Source: Doryteuthis pealeii (Eukaryota > Mollusca > Cephalopoda > Myopsida > Loliginidae). From it: a stretch of 64,000 nt of DNA. A model generated the notes under the pieces. It did no database searches and had not been told where the DNA came from. It worked only from the letters and a program-made list of their open reading frames with translations. Both the position numbers and the translations under genes were made by a program. This document shows, piece by piece, positions 10,356-21,105 of the stretch (positions within the stretch are counted from its first letter, which is position 1; every line of letters begins with the position of its first letter). The stretch covers positions 90,974,831 to 91,038,830 of the forward strand of contig CM042141.1 in NCBI GenBank assembly GCA_023376005.1, written 5' to 3'.

Positions 10356-10409
10356 TTTAAGTCCTGAAGAAGGTCTAAATGACCGAAACGTTGCATCGTC
10401 GACAATAAA
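10356..10409 (+). ncRNA. Hammerhead-ribozyme-like motif (best core)
   Basis: CTGAAGA (10364-10370) fits the CUGANGA box. Stem II is GGTC (10372-10375)/GACC (10381-10384), followed by GAAA (10385-10388). Stem III ACG/CGT has loop TTGCAT, and C10400 sits at the cleavage position. Stem I is GTC (10361-10363)/GAC (10401-10403), extended by TTTA/TAAA across a small internal loop. This fits a minimal type I hammerhead, except for an extra A before stem II that the other copies share. Penelope-like elements are known to carry such motifs. Confidence 0.55.
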
Positions 10410-10529
10410 CATCCAGTTTCCATAACATCCCATGTTGTCTACTTTTCTCCACGTGTGTGTGTGTGTGTGTGTGAAGTCATTAAAGCAACCAACCAACCAT
10501 TTATAACATCTATGGGTGTCAAGATAATG

Positions 10530-10620
10530 GCATCAATCAAGTTATAAAGATGAGGATGCAATAAGGTCAGATGATAAATCTTTTCAAATCAATTGTGTAA
10601 ATAAAGTGAAAGAATAAAGA
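10530..10620 (+). repeat. Repeat R (AAGATGAGGA type)
   Basis: Shares AAGTTATAAAGATGAGGA and AAGGTCAGAT with 13630-13672, and more weakly 16060-16090, where it follows a decayed CTGAAGA motif. Confidence 0.45.
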
Positions 10621-10734
10621 AAGGGGTATGAAGCAGTGCTTCATCCCCCTAATACCCCTTATCTAATAAAAATTACAGAATTAGCACACTTAAAAGAGGT
10701 TCACTTAGGTCTTTTATTTAGCAGTAAATAAACT

Positions 10735-10940
10735 AATAACAGAGTTTTAAATGTCAGTGTTTCTATCTAATAATGTTTTAGGTATTACACTGTTATCTTC
10801 AAATTCTGTTTATTTATTTGATTTTATTACCAGCATAGAATAATGTGACTAATGTGCCCTGAAAGTTTGGTTGAAATCAGATCAGTAGCACAGCCATAGC
10901 TGCACGGACAGACAAACATTTGGTGAATGACGAAAAAAAA
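10735..10940 (+). repeat. Repeat Q copy 2, retrotransposon 3'-end-like
   Basis: Contains AAAGTTTGGTTGAAATCAGA and AGCTGCACGGACAGACAAAC, wording typical of RTE-type LINE/SINE 3' ends, followed by an A-rich tail. Confidence 0.45.
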
Positions 10941-11086
10941 AGAAAAAGAACAGAAAAATAAAAAAACTATATCAGCCTGTACATGAGTGTTAACACTGTA
11001 TGTCTATGCATCTATGCCTACATGGGTATTTGAGTTTTAAGTAATGTATCATGACTATAAACAAAACAAAACTAGGCTATAGAAAT

Positions 11087-11300
11087 TCCCAAGAGGAAGA
11101 AGTAATACTGGCTTGGATGTGCATTGACCATACAAGACTTACACACTCTTTTATGCTCAAGCAGGAGGATCAACTACGGTGTGGGACATGCCAAACACCC
11201 TACACTGCCAAACATTTCCTCATGGTGTGTGGATTTTTCACTCCAATCAGAAAGAAATATTTCAACGCAAATAATACGAGTAGCATTCTTAGTTGATTTT
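11087..11300 (+). pseudogene. LINE RNase H-region C-terminal fragment
   Basis: Open for about 70 residues: EEEVILAWMCIDHTRLTHSF, then a CGTC...KHFLMVC zinc-knuckle-like pattern (CxxC...HxxxxC). The IDHTRLTHS...C-x2-C...H motif is characteristic of the polyprotein end of I/Jockey-type non-LTR retrotransposons that carry RNase H. No other domain of the element adjoins it, so it is a 5'-truncated dead copy. Confidence 0.6.
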
Positions 11301-11928
11301 TTTTATTTGATATTCTTTCTGATTCTACACTCAAATTTTATGTATCTCCATGGTGGAACCTATTATTTGAGGATAAGAAGTAGGGATATCAACCTTTTTT
11401 TTTTTTTAAAGTTTACCACAAGATTCAAATTTTTATTTTAATACAGCATATATACACATATATATAGTATTAATTTATATAAATAACATCACTTTGGACT
11501 TTAAAATACCTTTTTAAATACCTGTTATGTTGTTTTACATACAAGAAATAGAATAACTCTTTATATAATTTTATTTAACAAAGCCTGTCCTGCGTGTGCA
11601 GCTTTGTAAGTTTTTTTTCCAAAATTGAAAGTTTGACAAAAATCCTGACGGTATACAATCATTAAAATTTTACACATTATATATGGAAGTTATTCGGAGA
11701 CTGTCTTCTATTACTGATATAGTGCTTTTTTTTGCTTATTTTATACGTTTTAAAGAAATATTCGTCAACCTTGGTCTGTTGTGGTTTCACTTCCAAAGGT
11801 TGGGAAAAATACAAGTTTCAGTTAGTAGTTAAAAGTGTCTCCTAATTAAGTGTAAAATTTCAAGAATATTGATAAAGATTAGCTACTTTGATTTTGAAAA
11901 AACAAAATAGCGTATAAATTTTAGTCTG

Positions 11929-11964
<36 letters not shown>

Positions 11965-12039
11965 ATGTTTTCGGCAGTTCGAAGCAAAATATAATTTTAA
12001 CTTGCTGTAAAAAATAATTCAATAGATAAAAACACATAA
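11301..12039. other. AT-rich sequence, no gene seen
   Basis: Contains T tracts near 11396-11407, a ~30-base poly-A at 11930-11960, and no repeat family I could match. Confidence 0.5.
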
Positions 12040-12140
12040 GAATTACATATTTAGAAAGATTTTTTTTTTTTTTCCAGCCATATAAATATTTTTAAGATTG
12101 GACCAGAAATTTATGAGAAATTGCGATTTGAACCAATGAA
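12040..12140 (+). repeat. Repeat L, copy 2
   Basis: ATTACATATTTAGAAAGATT, then AAGATTGGACCA, as at 29138-29240. Confidence 0.55.
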
Positions 12141-12189
12141 GGTGAAAATTTGTCAATGTCCACCAATTTTACCAAACAACCTGGTAATG

Positions 12190-12510
12190 CTAAATGCGGG
12201 ATCTGTTTGAGAATACTAACATGGATGAAATTTTATCCTTCTTGAGAGAAATAAAAATATATGGAAAATTATGAATCAGATATAAAAATACACCTGTAAA
12301 GGAAACTTGAGTACCAACTTTTATCTCAGATTTTGCCATTAAATAACTCACAGGGTTATTATGCCATTAAACAAACCAAATTAAGTTAATGAAGATTATT
12401 TATACCAATTTGAAGATATCAAGAACTTGAAACATAGAAACTTTTACCAAAATTACTTGTTTCGGCATTAAATGGCCCAAAAAGGGTTGATATGCCATAA
12501 AACAAACTAA
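12190..12510 (-). repeat. Repeat K, copy 1
   Basis: About 320 bp, closely matched by 31228-31590 in the same orientation: shared TTTTATCCTTC, CTGTAAAGGAAACTT and AACATAGAAACTTTTA. Ends in a CD-type GGGTTGATATGCCATAAAAC block. Confidence 0.65.
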
Positions 12511-12629
12511 ATGTCCAAACCGCAAACCCTTCACAAAGGCGCGTTCGCTTTAGTTATAACTCTGGCCCGTGTTTAAAAAAAAAAAAAAAAAAAAAAATCA
12601 GCCACAGAGCCCAAATCGAAAACCAACTT

Positions 12630-12935
12630 ACTTAGATGAAAAAGAAAACATTCAACATAGCAACTTTTAATGTTAAAACATTAAAACCAATAAATCAACT
12701 ACTTGAGCTAACAGTGTCTGCAGGCAATAAGAATATAGACACGATTTGCATAGAAGAATATAGATATTACCATGGCGAACTAGAGCTAAATACCACAAAA
12801 CCAGTAATGGATAGACATTTGTGTTGGCATCTGCACGGAAAAACTCCACCATAGGAAGTGTAGGAATGCTTCTCAGTCCTTGTACTTTAAAATCACTAAA
12901 CAGCATAGAAAACCCAGAGAACAGCAACAGTAGTG
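12630..12935 (+). pseudogene. LINE endonuclease-domain fragment
   Basis: The translation starts FNIATFNVKTLKPINQLLEL and includes IDTICIEEYRYYHGELEL. This is the N-terminal AP-endonuclease-like domain of non-LTR retrotransposons: the N of ATFNV and the E of the IxxQExR-type motif are catalytic-site positions in this fold. It continues in a shifted frame with ASARKNSTIGSVGMLLSP. An in-frame stop and a frameshift make it dead. SINE-2 lies directly downstream. Probably the same LINE as the RT pieces at 55-57 kb. Confidence 0.7.
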
Positions 12936-12945
12936 TATATTAAAA

Positions 12946-13173
12946 GAGTCAGCAGAGTGGCCTATTGTTGGTAGAAACCGGACAACAAGGGAGCCTATCC
13001 TCTTTTCACTAGTGCTAGACCAGAGAGATTGTTTTTACGTTTGAAGTGGAGCTCTCCACCATACCGTACAGATCCATGCTGTGCTACTCATTTGCTGAGT
13101 TAGCAAGGGCTGGTATCAAACCCGGAACCTTATGGTACCAAGTTGGATGTTCAACCAACTGAGCTTAACTGGC
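12946..13173 (-). mobile_element. SINE-2
   Basis: Reverse complement: head TTAAGCTCAGTTGGTTGAAC, a B-box-like GGGTTTGATACC, then body GCTCCACTTC...CTGGTCTAGCACTAGTGAAA. Near full length. Confidence 0.75.
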
Positions 13174-13299
13174 ATAAACAGTGATTATTATATATTAGTA
13201 CCTTACATATAGTATACGTGTATATCAATAAGCCATTAGCCCAACTCATAGCTAAAATTTGATCTGATATTTTTACTATATAATGATCTATGTATATGT

Positions 13300-13550
13300 A
13301 TTTACCCAACCCCTCCACAATAGGATACAATACAAGGTCATTTTTTTAAAATTCAGTTTTTCCTTCTCCTAGACCAGTTGCCATACTAAAAGTTAAAGAG
13401 CCCAGTCTGTCCTACTATTTAGCCATAGCTGGAGGGAGAATAGTTGGATTCATACCTTTCCCAAGTGTATTAGCGCTACGTGAAATGCAAACAGCCTCAT
13501 CCAGGATTTGAACTAAGTGTGATAACCATTACACTACAAACACCTCCCCA
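13300..13550 (-). mobile_element. SINE-1
   Basis: Reverse complement runs from a GGTGTTTGTAGTGTAATGGT head through the GGGAAAGGTATGAATCCAAC body to the GGGTTGGGTAAATACATATA tail. Confidence 0.75.
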
Positions 13551-13675
13551 CTAATGTTCTATATATAAGATTATTTTTCTCTACTAGCATATATCCCGTG
13601 ATTTATGATATTTGCTTGGTTTAAGATGATATCAGTCAAGTTATAAAGATGAGGAAGCAAGAAGGTCAGATAACT

Positions 13676-14130
13676 GAAATACTTTCCAATCACTTAAGTA
13701 AACAAGAGAATGAGAGAGAAAAAAAAAGGAAAAAAGAGAAGGGGAAAAAGAGGGTGGGAAGGGAGAAGGTGGTGGAGAAAAGAGAAGGGGAGAAAGAGGG
13801 GGAGACGAGAAGGAAAAGAGAGAGGGAAAAGGGAAAAGAGAGGGGAGAAGAGAGAAAAAGAGAGAGGGGAGAAGAGAGAATAAAAAAGAAAGAGGGGAAG
13901 AGAAGAAAAAAGAGGGGGAGGAGGGGAAAGAGGGGAGAAAAAGGGGGAAGAGGAGGAGAAAAAAAAGGGGGGGAGGAGGAGAGAAAAGGGGGAGGAGGAG
14001 AGAAGATGGAGAGAGGAGAGAGAGGAGAAAAAAAGAAAAAAAAGGAGAAGAGAGAAAAAAAAAGAAGAGAGAAGAAATTAAAGAGAGAAGAAGTTGGAAG
14101 GAAAGAAAAAGTGATAAAGAGAGAAATGAG
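13676..14130 (+). repeat. 450-bp polypurine (GA-rich) tract
   Basis: Almost pure A and G, with only scattered T/C. An open frame of 161 codons is simply K/E/R/G low complexity and not evidence of a gene. Such mirror-rich purine tracts can form triplex DNA. Confidence 0.9.
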
Positions 14131-14149
14131 ATGACTGAAATATTGAAAG

Positions 14150-14595
14150 TTGTAGTGGGAGTGGATAAGCTGCTGCTACCACAAACATCTGAGAACTCTC
14201 ACCAGACATCAATGGCCACAAACAGTCTAATCTCCAGAAAGGCTAAATACAGAAAGTGCAATACTATTCCACTATTAACAAGGATGGAATGACTACAACA
14301 GTCTATGTTTTGGTCATGTGCTGTGGATGCCCAAAGAAGCACCAGTATCTACATCTCAAGAATTTGCTGTAATAGGTCAAACAACTACCGGACACAAGGG
14401 GCCACCACAGCACAAACTTGTTTGGTAAGCAATGGACTGATCTCTAAAATGAAAGACTGGGAGCCCTAAGATCTGGCAAGCAACTGAGGGAGCTAAGGAC
14501 CCTCGCAAAGGAAAGGACTGAATGGCTTCAAATAAGGAAAGACTGAATGCTGCTGTAGGATGTTCCAAACTTCTACAGTAGCAGAATACAGTAAA
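14150..14595 (+). pseudogene. LINE RT C-terminal region remnant
   Basis: With frameshifts, the plus strand gives GHVLWMPKEAPVSTSQEF, a TTGHKG segment and RTEWLQ..RKDRM. This matches the order of the GHVxRM ... GxRxxG ... W ... R segment after the RT domain of CR1/Jockey-like LINEs. Several stops. Comparable with 51400-51711. Confidence 0.5.
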
Positions 14596-14639
14596 TCATC
14601 TTCATATCATAGCGAGAGAAAGAGAAAGTGTCATATACA

Positions 14640-14875
14640 CAATACTCCTCTATTAAACTTCATCTAGTAGTGAAGTTCAATTCTGAAGCTCTGGGGAGTG
14701 TGGAGTACCCCTTCATCAACATTACTCCCAGGTCCATTCTTACACAGAGTGGTAGTACCTGTTAATTTCCCATCTATGAGTTAAGTAGAGAAAACAGAGT
14801 TTTAAAAAGTGTTCTAAAAAATTTCAGTTTAAAAAAAATTGAGTACCCATCTAGAATGAATAAAACTGTTGGGTC
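14640..14875 (-). repeat. CD-repeat, C part
   Basis: Contains GGAGTGTGGAGTACC, GGTCCATTCTTACACAGAGT and GTGGTAGTACCTGTTA, the inverse of the 16.5-kb copy. Confidence 0.7.
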
Positions 14876-15734
14876 AGTAAAATGTTTATTCCTGTGTGTG
14901 GGGTTAAGTGAGGAGAGTCTTCCTGTAATTGAATATACTAATCACATGTTGAGCACAGAAATCACTAAGTCAGAAGATACCAGCTATCCTCTCAATCACA
15001 CTGGTAAGTCCTCAAACTTGACTCTATACACAGGAAGGACTTTATATTGTTACTCATTGTTTTATTTGCTCTTTAATAAATTGTTAGAATTAAACTAAGT
15101 TTTAATTCATTTATTTGTTGCTGTTAGTATAGCATTTAATTCTAAGACTAACACTAATAAAACAATGTTTTCAATCTAAAATAACCCAAGGGTTAACATG
15201 TCATAAAAACCAACCAATACCCCAGGCAAAAATTATGGAATTAGAACACTTTAAGAATGTTCACCTTTTTTCTTTTTTTTTTTTTTAAATATTTAGCAGT
15301 AAATTAACAAACTAAATTAAAATACTATTGTATAACTCAATGTTAAGGGAAAATAGAATGGTCTTGTAATTTGCATTCTAAAACAAATGCCAGCATAAGC
15401 GTAGATATGCAAATCGGTATACAGTTAAAAGATAATTCTTACAAACCCTCAGACAAGCAGTTGGGCATATTTAGTTGAAAGGAAACATGGCTAAAAACAA
15501 AAGAATTGTCAATAGTGAAACAAAAGAAAGATCATAAAATTATTTAAAAAGAAAAACCACAGTGGAGTGTGAGAAATTCATAGTTGTATGACACATGAGA
15601 AAAAGAAAAATCAGATATTTGAATTTCTAAAATCTATTGTTAACATAAGAGAATTTCTCATTACTTTTGTAGTGAGATTTTTAATTGCATTTTCTTACTG
15701 TTCTATTTTCTGGACTTTTCTTAAACTGATTTTG
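14876..15734. other. AT-rich sequence, no gene recognised
   Basis: Open frames up to 91 codons are AT-driven and partly overlap CD-repeat sequence. Nothing convincing. Confidence 0.45.
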
Positions 15735-16740
15735 GTGGTTTTGTTTTATGGCATATCAACCTCTTTCAGGTCTTTTAATGCTGAATCAAGTCATTTTTCA
15801 TTGAATAAAGGGTTCACTTCAAAGTTCCATGAAGGCTCAACAAGTTCAACAAGAAACACATGAAGATTGGTTTGGTTTACGGCATATCAACCTCAGTGGG
15901 TCATTTAATGCCGATAAAGTTTTGAAATAAATTAATTCTTAATAGATACACAATTTTTTTTATAAACACATTTTTCTATTTAACCCATAGATGGGACGCT
16001 AACAGGTACTACCACTCCGAGCCAGAGAAATACCTGAAGAAAGCTGTTGTGTATATAACAATAAAGATGAGGACAATAGTCCAGATAATTAAAATAATCC
16101 AAATTATCAAACCTCATCTCAAAAATTCATAAAAATAATAACAAGAGAACTTCTCATTATTCTATAGTGAGACTTTTACTTGCATGTTCTGTTTTCTGGA
16201 CTTTTCTCAAACTGATGTTAGTTGTTTTGTTTTACAGCATATCAACCCCTTTTGGGTCATTTAATGCCAAATCAAGTCGTTTTTCATAAACAGTATCTTA
16301 CAATATGTGCTATTGCTTAAGTGGTCACCCTACTAAGTATAGAACAGGCTCATCATTGCTTAACTTCAGTGATCTAGCAAGAACCATACTTTCAGTATGA
16401 CTCAAATTAATTTGGTTTGGTTTGTTGGATTTTACAGCATGTCAGCCATTGTTGGGTTATTTTATGCCAAAGACGTTTTGTTCTATTCATGTTTGATAGG
16501 TATCCCAATTTTTTCTAAAACTCAATTTTTTTCCAAACACATTTTTTTCTATTTAACCTATAGATTGGATCCTAACAGGTACTACCACTCAGGGTCAAAG
16601 TAGACCTGGGGGTAATGGCAATGAAAGGACACTCTACATTCCCCAGAGCTCCAAAACTAGTACCTCACCATCAGATACAATTTAATGTCATACCCAGGAC
16701 ACTAAACTGATTTGGAATTCTGTAAACAATGTCCTAGGTT
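15735..16740 (+). repeat. Cluster of CD-repeat copies
   Basis: Four starts of the ..GGCATATCAACC.. / ..CAGCATGTCAGCC.. signature (15745, 15878, 16225, 16430), the last running ~300 bp through ACTACCACTCAGGG and GCTCCAAAACTAGTACCTCA. Between them a decayed CTGAAGA/repeat R piece (16030-16130) and a local duplication (15640-15740 resembles 16145-16215). Confidence 0.65.
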
Positions 16741-17463
16741 TCTTTATAAATAAAATGATCATTTTTTTCTTTTTCTTCTTATTGGCTGATGGTTCCTGAT
16801 GGTTTCCATATTCACTTCCATTCTTGATCTCACCCTCCTTCATATTGGCCCGAATCGCTTGATAATTTCATGTTCCTATCACCTCAGCTAAATAATGGAC
16901 CATCCCATTTTTATTATAGAGAAAAGGAAGAAAAAGGACATGCTACACAGAAAAAATATAATAAAAACAAAGAACGAGACTAGGGGAAGATAGAGAGAGG
17001 GATGAGCATGCAGAAGTGATAATGCAAATTTGTTTCAATCGAACATAATGAAAAGAAAAAAAAAGAAGAAAAAAAGTGTGAGAGGGTTAAATCAAGATTA
17101 TATACTTTTTACATATTGAACTATTTGCAATAGCTCTTAAGATATCAAGCATTGTAACAATTAAATTATCATACTGTGGTATGTCCACAGGTCCTGCTAG
17201 TGATTTATTTATTGATTAAGGAAATAATCAACATCTGATAATTTTCCTTTATTCTCAAGCCCTTGTGTGCCAACAGCTGGGTATAAATAAGAGAAGAAAG
17301 CTAGTGAAAGGCAGTGGGAGAGAGAACCAATAAGAAGAACAGTAACATCTAAACAAAGCTTTCTTTCTTACTCGTACACCTATATGCGGAAGTCACAAGC
17401 AACCAGCAAACAGCAACACCAATTTATGTACACAAAATTTCCTTACTACTATGTCAACAGACA
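16741..17463. other. Unassigned sequence with a TATA-like promoter-looking block
   Basis: 16884-16930 resembles positions 7-55 (CTCAGCTAAATAATGGA). At 17280-17290 GGGTATAAATAAG lies downstream of CAGCTG and upstream of purine-rich then C/A-rich sequence, as in LTR or gene promoters. No ORF follows. Confidence 0.3.
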
Positions 17464-17975
17464 TAGGCGTCCCATCATGGTGTAATGGTTAGCAAGCTAG
17501 ATGCCCCATACTTGCGACCTTGTGTCACATCCTACCCATGGCAAATGGGTTGGTTAAAAAACAAGCATCCCAACGTGGTGAAATGGTTAGCAAGACTGTC
17601 TTGCAGATCCATTACTACTGAATAGCGAGTTTGATCTGTACTTGCAACCTTGTGTCACACCCTACCCGAGGAGAATGGGTTGGGTAAGACGTGTTCTACT
17701 GTGGCATAATGGTTAGCAAGCTAGTCTCACAGATCCATTACTACTGAATAGGGAGTTTGATCCTTATTGGATGCCCTATACTTGCGACCTTTTATTGCAT
17801 CCTAACCGTGGCGAACAAGTTGGATGAATACCTTTGGGCATCTCATCGTGGTATAATGGTTAGCAAGCTAGTGTTGCAGATCCATGATTGAATAGCAATT
17901 TTGATCCTTACTGGATGCCCCATACTTGTGACCTTGTATCACATCCTACCCATGGCAAACACGTTGGTTAAATAC
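17464..17975 (+). mobile_element. Tandem array of four SINE-3 units
   Basis: Four heads of the form GGTGTAATGGTTAGCAAGCT (near 17478, 17580, 17703, 17848), a tRNA-Gln-like A-box region. Each is followed by GACCTTGTGTCACATCCTAC and ends in GTTGG plus an A/T tail. Units are 100-150 bp; the first has an internal deletion. Confidence 0.7.
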
Positions 17976-18068
17976 CTACTATTTCAATAGACATACAGAA
18001 AGATTAATGGTTCAGAATTTTTTTTTTCCCAGATATCAATAAATCTAAATGGTTATAAACCACTATAT

Positions 18069-18198
18069 AGACCAGTTGCCATACCAAGGTTAAATAGCCT
18101 ATTCCACCCTACTATTTACCCATAGCTGGAGGGAGAATAGTTGGATGCATACCTTTTCCAAGGGTATTAGTGCTAACCATTACACCATGTGCCTCCAA
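18069..18198 (-). mobile_element. SINE-1, partial
   Basis: Reverse complement: TGGAGGCACATGGTGTAATG head, then GGTATGCATCCAACTATTCT body to AACTGGTC. Confidence 0.7.
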
Positions 18199-18895
18199 GT
18201 AGGATCTTTTATATACACCCTTGGTTAGAAGAAACGTGATTTTATTGAAAAACATTGTTGAATATAAAATGCAGATTTGAATTTTTTTTTTATCTTCGTA
18301 CTTGACCTGGGAAAAAATTAAGAGTAACATAGGCAGGCTTTAGATCATTGAATTTTAGAGTAAGCAGAGTTTAGTAATGGGTTGGAAATTCATCCTACCC
18401 ACCCCATTACAAAAAGAAAGAAAGAAAAAGGGGGAAAAAAGTCTTCTTTAGCATTTATTGTTGTTGGTACATGGTTAAAGTTAGCTGTAATCTTGCATTA
18501 GAAGGAGGAATAGGAGGAAGTGTCTGTTTCTTTAGTAGCCGCCTAGTAATTAATTTTTCTTTCATATTCAACCATTCTTTTAAATCTATTGTCTGCCCTT
18601 TGAAAATAGGAGTCAGAATATGATTGGGTCAAAAAATAAATAAATAAAAAATAATAATAAAAAAAGAAATTTGAGCTCAAGTACAAAAGAACTCCCTAGA
18701 TGACCTCAGATTTTGAAAACTGAAGAATTTGAGAAATTTTTTTTTTAACAAACAAAGCAGCACATAACTTGCAGAAAAATTAAGGGTGAATCAGTGAAAC
18801 ATAGTATACTATTTATGAGACTTAAACATAATTCAAAAACCAACAAAATGGCTTCAACAGAAATGTACAGAAAAATAACATGCATAATGGACAGA
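18199..18895. other. AT-rich sequence, nothing recognised
   Basis: A- and T-rich low-complexity sequence with no repeat match noticed. Confidence 0.45.
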
Positions 18896-19164
18896 GATGC
18901 TGATAAAACATTATGACGCATAAAAATCTAAAAGTACGCAGTAAAATTGTATCCATGCATCCCAGTGTTTTTCTTTTTTCTTCTTTCACCATTTCAAACT
19001 AACTGTAAATACATTTCAATAGTTTCTTAGAAATTAATTACACAGGATAGGTTACAAGGTAGGAGTTAGACGGCTTTAGTTGGGACTCATAAATTTTCTA
19101 GGGGACTCATTCAAAGCAAATATGTGCGTCCCAGGATGCACTAAATCAAAAAGCTATCAGCATC
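18896..19164 (-). mobile_element. MITE J, copy 1
   Basis: Perfect 10-bp terminal inverted repeats GATGCTGATA (18896-18905) and TATCAGCATC (19155-19164). Internally it matches the inverse of 63043-63341 (CTACCTTGTA, ACACTGGGATGCATGGAT on the other strand). 269 bp, no transposase. Confidence 0.65.
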
Positions 19165-19169
19165 ACTGA

Positions 19170-19553
19170 ATGGATATTGTCGTAGGAAATGGAATCGATG
19201 ACCAAAGTTCAAATCCTGGACAAAGATGTTTGTGTTTCAATTTACACTTGCTCTTTGAAAAGACAGGAATCTATCTGTTCTCCTCCCAGCTATGGGTAAA
19301 TAGTAGGGCAGACTGAACTCTATTTTAAGCCTTGGTACAGCAACCAATCTAGGAGAAGGAAAGCTCTGAATTCAAACAAACTATACTCCACTAAAAGAAA
19401 AAGAAATTGAGCTGAAGTACAGAAGGCCAGACTAGGTTATTTAGCCTTGGTAAGGCAACCAGTCTAGGAGAAGGAAAACTATTTAAACCAGCTTAAAAAT
19501 TGACCTTATGTCAAATCCTGTCCATGATGGAGGGGTTGGGTAAATATATACAG
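19170..19553 (+). mobile_element. SINE-1 with a partial duplicate
   Basis: B-box region AAAGTTCAAATCCTGG at 19206. The body is followed by a second partial body (19415-19553) ending GGGGTTGGGTAAATATATAC. Confidence 0.7.
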
Positions 19554-19619
19554 AAAGCAACGTGGGTCAATGTTTAAATACTTGTTTATCTTTTCTTGTT
19601 CAACATTTTTTTTAAAAAT

Positions 19620-19980
19620 CATTTATATATATATTTATCAACCCCTCTGCACGGGCAGGATGCGACACAAGGTCAAGTTCTTAAGCGGAGTTTAACAGGT
19701 TTGAATTCAGAGTTTTCCTGAGCCTATTCTAGTAGTGACCACCCCAAACGGAGTTTAATAGGTTTGAATTTAGAGTTTTCCTTCTCCTAGACTGGTTACC
19801 TATCCAAGGTTAAAGAACCGAGTCTGCCCTACTATTTACTCATAGCTGAAGGGAGAATATATGGATTCATACCTTTCCCAAGGGTATTAGCGCTATGTGA
19901 AATGCAAACAGCCACGTCCAGGATTTGAACTCAGGTTGACGAGTCTATTTCCTACTATTCTAACCATTACACCACTCCAT
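19620..19980 (-). mobile_element. SINE-1 with internal duplication
   Basis: Inverse of the family from TTTATCAACCCCTCTGCACG to CTAACCATTACACCAC. The GGAGTTTAACAGGTTTGAAT segment occurs twice (19686 and 19750). Confidence 0.7.
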
Positions 19981-20019
19981 AAACATTTATAGACAAGATA
20001 TTTAGTGACAATAAAAGAG

Positions 20020-20190
20020 AATCCAATTCTTCTCCCTCCAGCTATGGATAACTATTAGGGCAGACTGAGCTCTTGGTATGGCAACCAGCCTAGAAGGAAA
20101 ACTCTGAATTTAAACCAGCTGTATTCTGCTTAAAAATTGACTGTGCCGCATCTTACTCATGGTGGAGGGGTTGGGTAAATACATGTAGGA
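20020..20190 (+). mobile_element. SINE-1, 5'-truncated
   Basis: TTCTTCTCCCTCCAGCTATG through GGTGGAGGGGTTGGGTAAAT. Confidence 0.65.
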
Positions 20191-20287
20191 AGTGTTTATC
20201 TGTTTAAAACAATTGTGAACTACATTTAATTATTTGCAAATCATTAGTATTAGGAATATTTAAAACCATATGATCAACATAAGGTCA

Positions 20288-20822
20288 TACTGACAGCACA
20301 GATTCCCATGACACTCTTACCGTGCGTCCCTATCAGTTATTGCTCCTGGCAGGTTTTCTGCACAGCATCCAGAATCCACACCAGGCTAATTGATGTAGGA
20401 TATTGCTGGTTGGCCTACTCTGGTGTGTCCATTGAAAACATAGCTCCACAAAAGAACGTCACTCCAGTAATATCCAGCATGTCTTGTTCATCTTATTTGG
20501 ATGCTTTGTGTGATAGGAGGTAAGTGGCCATACAGATGCTTTTTATGGGATGCATCTTCTAAAATTTGCTCAAGACAGCACAGTGTAGTTCCTAACTAGC
20601 TTTTTCTTCAATCGTTTTGTTAGAGTCCAAGTGGTGCAGCATAGAGTAGCATTGACAGCTACAGCTTAGAAGAATTCTTGCTTTATGTTATCAGAGAGAT
20701 TAGATTTCCATATGATTGATAATCTGTTTATAGCAGTCCATATATTCATAGGAAAGGCATGGACTGCTATAGACAGATTATCAATCATATGGAAATCTGA
20801 TCTCTCTGATAACATAAAGTGA
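20288..20822 (-). pseudogene. LINE 3' end with inverted terminal segment
   Basis: The minus strand corresponds to the RT-distal C-terminal region of the LINE also seen at 30420-30845, 47755-48230, 56500-57190 and 62745-62960. Its far end is folded back: 20681-20741 and 20759-20820 are ~60-bp inverted copies (ATGGACTGCTATA..., ...ATGGAAATCTGA) around a 17-bp spacer. This resembles the inverted ends left by twin priming, but here the segment is duplicated. Confidence 0.65.
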
Positions 20823-20901
20823 GAATATGGGTCTTAAAACATTGATATTGTGACCAAGTATGAAGTGTTTATCTGTTTAAAGAAATTGTGAACTAAGTTG
20901 G

Positions 20902-21105
20902 ATATGGCTGACCATATATGGAAAGAAAAGGGAAACCATCTACTTTTGTAAGATAAACATAAAATAATAGATAGGGAAGAACATTGGAGAAGAATATGTC
21001 TCAAAGAAGCAACACATATGTTGGGCTATAGTAACCTCTTGAGTAGACTAAGTATAGAGATGAACACAATATGTGAACTAATAATTGAAAAGGATAGATT
21101 AAACT
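20902..21105 (+). pseudogene. Penelope-like element C-terminal (GIY-YIG end) fragment
   Basis: Translation, with one stop, gives ADHIWKEKGNH, then IIDREEHWRRICLKEATHML and GYSNLLSRLSIEMNTI. The IDREEHWxxRxLKEAxHML...LSRPSIExNxxWEP wording is what I know from the C terminus of Penelope-like retroelement proteins, next to their GIY-YIG nuclease. No upstream RT is present. A decayed CTGAAGA motif (21397) lies 0.3 kb downstream, where a Penelope terminal repeat would be expected. Confidence 0.6.

Noticed and set aside
13649..14134. 161-codon ORF on the plus strand
   Set aside because: It is the translation of the polypurine tract (K/E/R/G only). No protein-coding evidence.
17464..17975. CRISPR-like array
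   Set aside because: Units are imperfect tRNA-derived repeats of variable length in a eukaryotic context, without short unique spacers.
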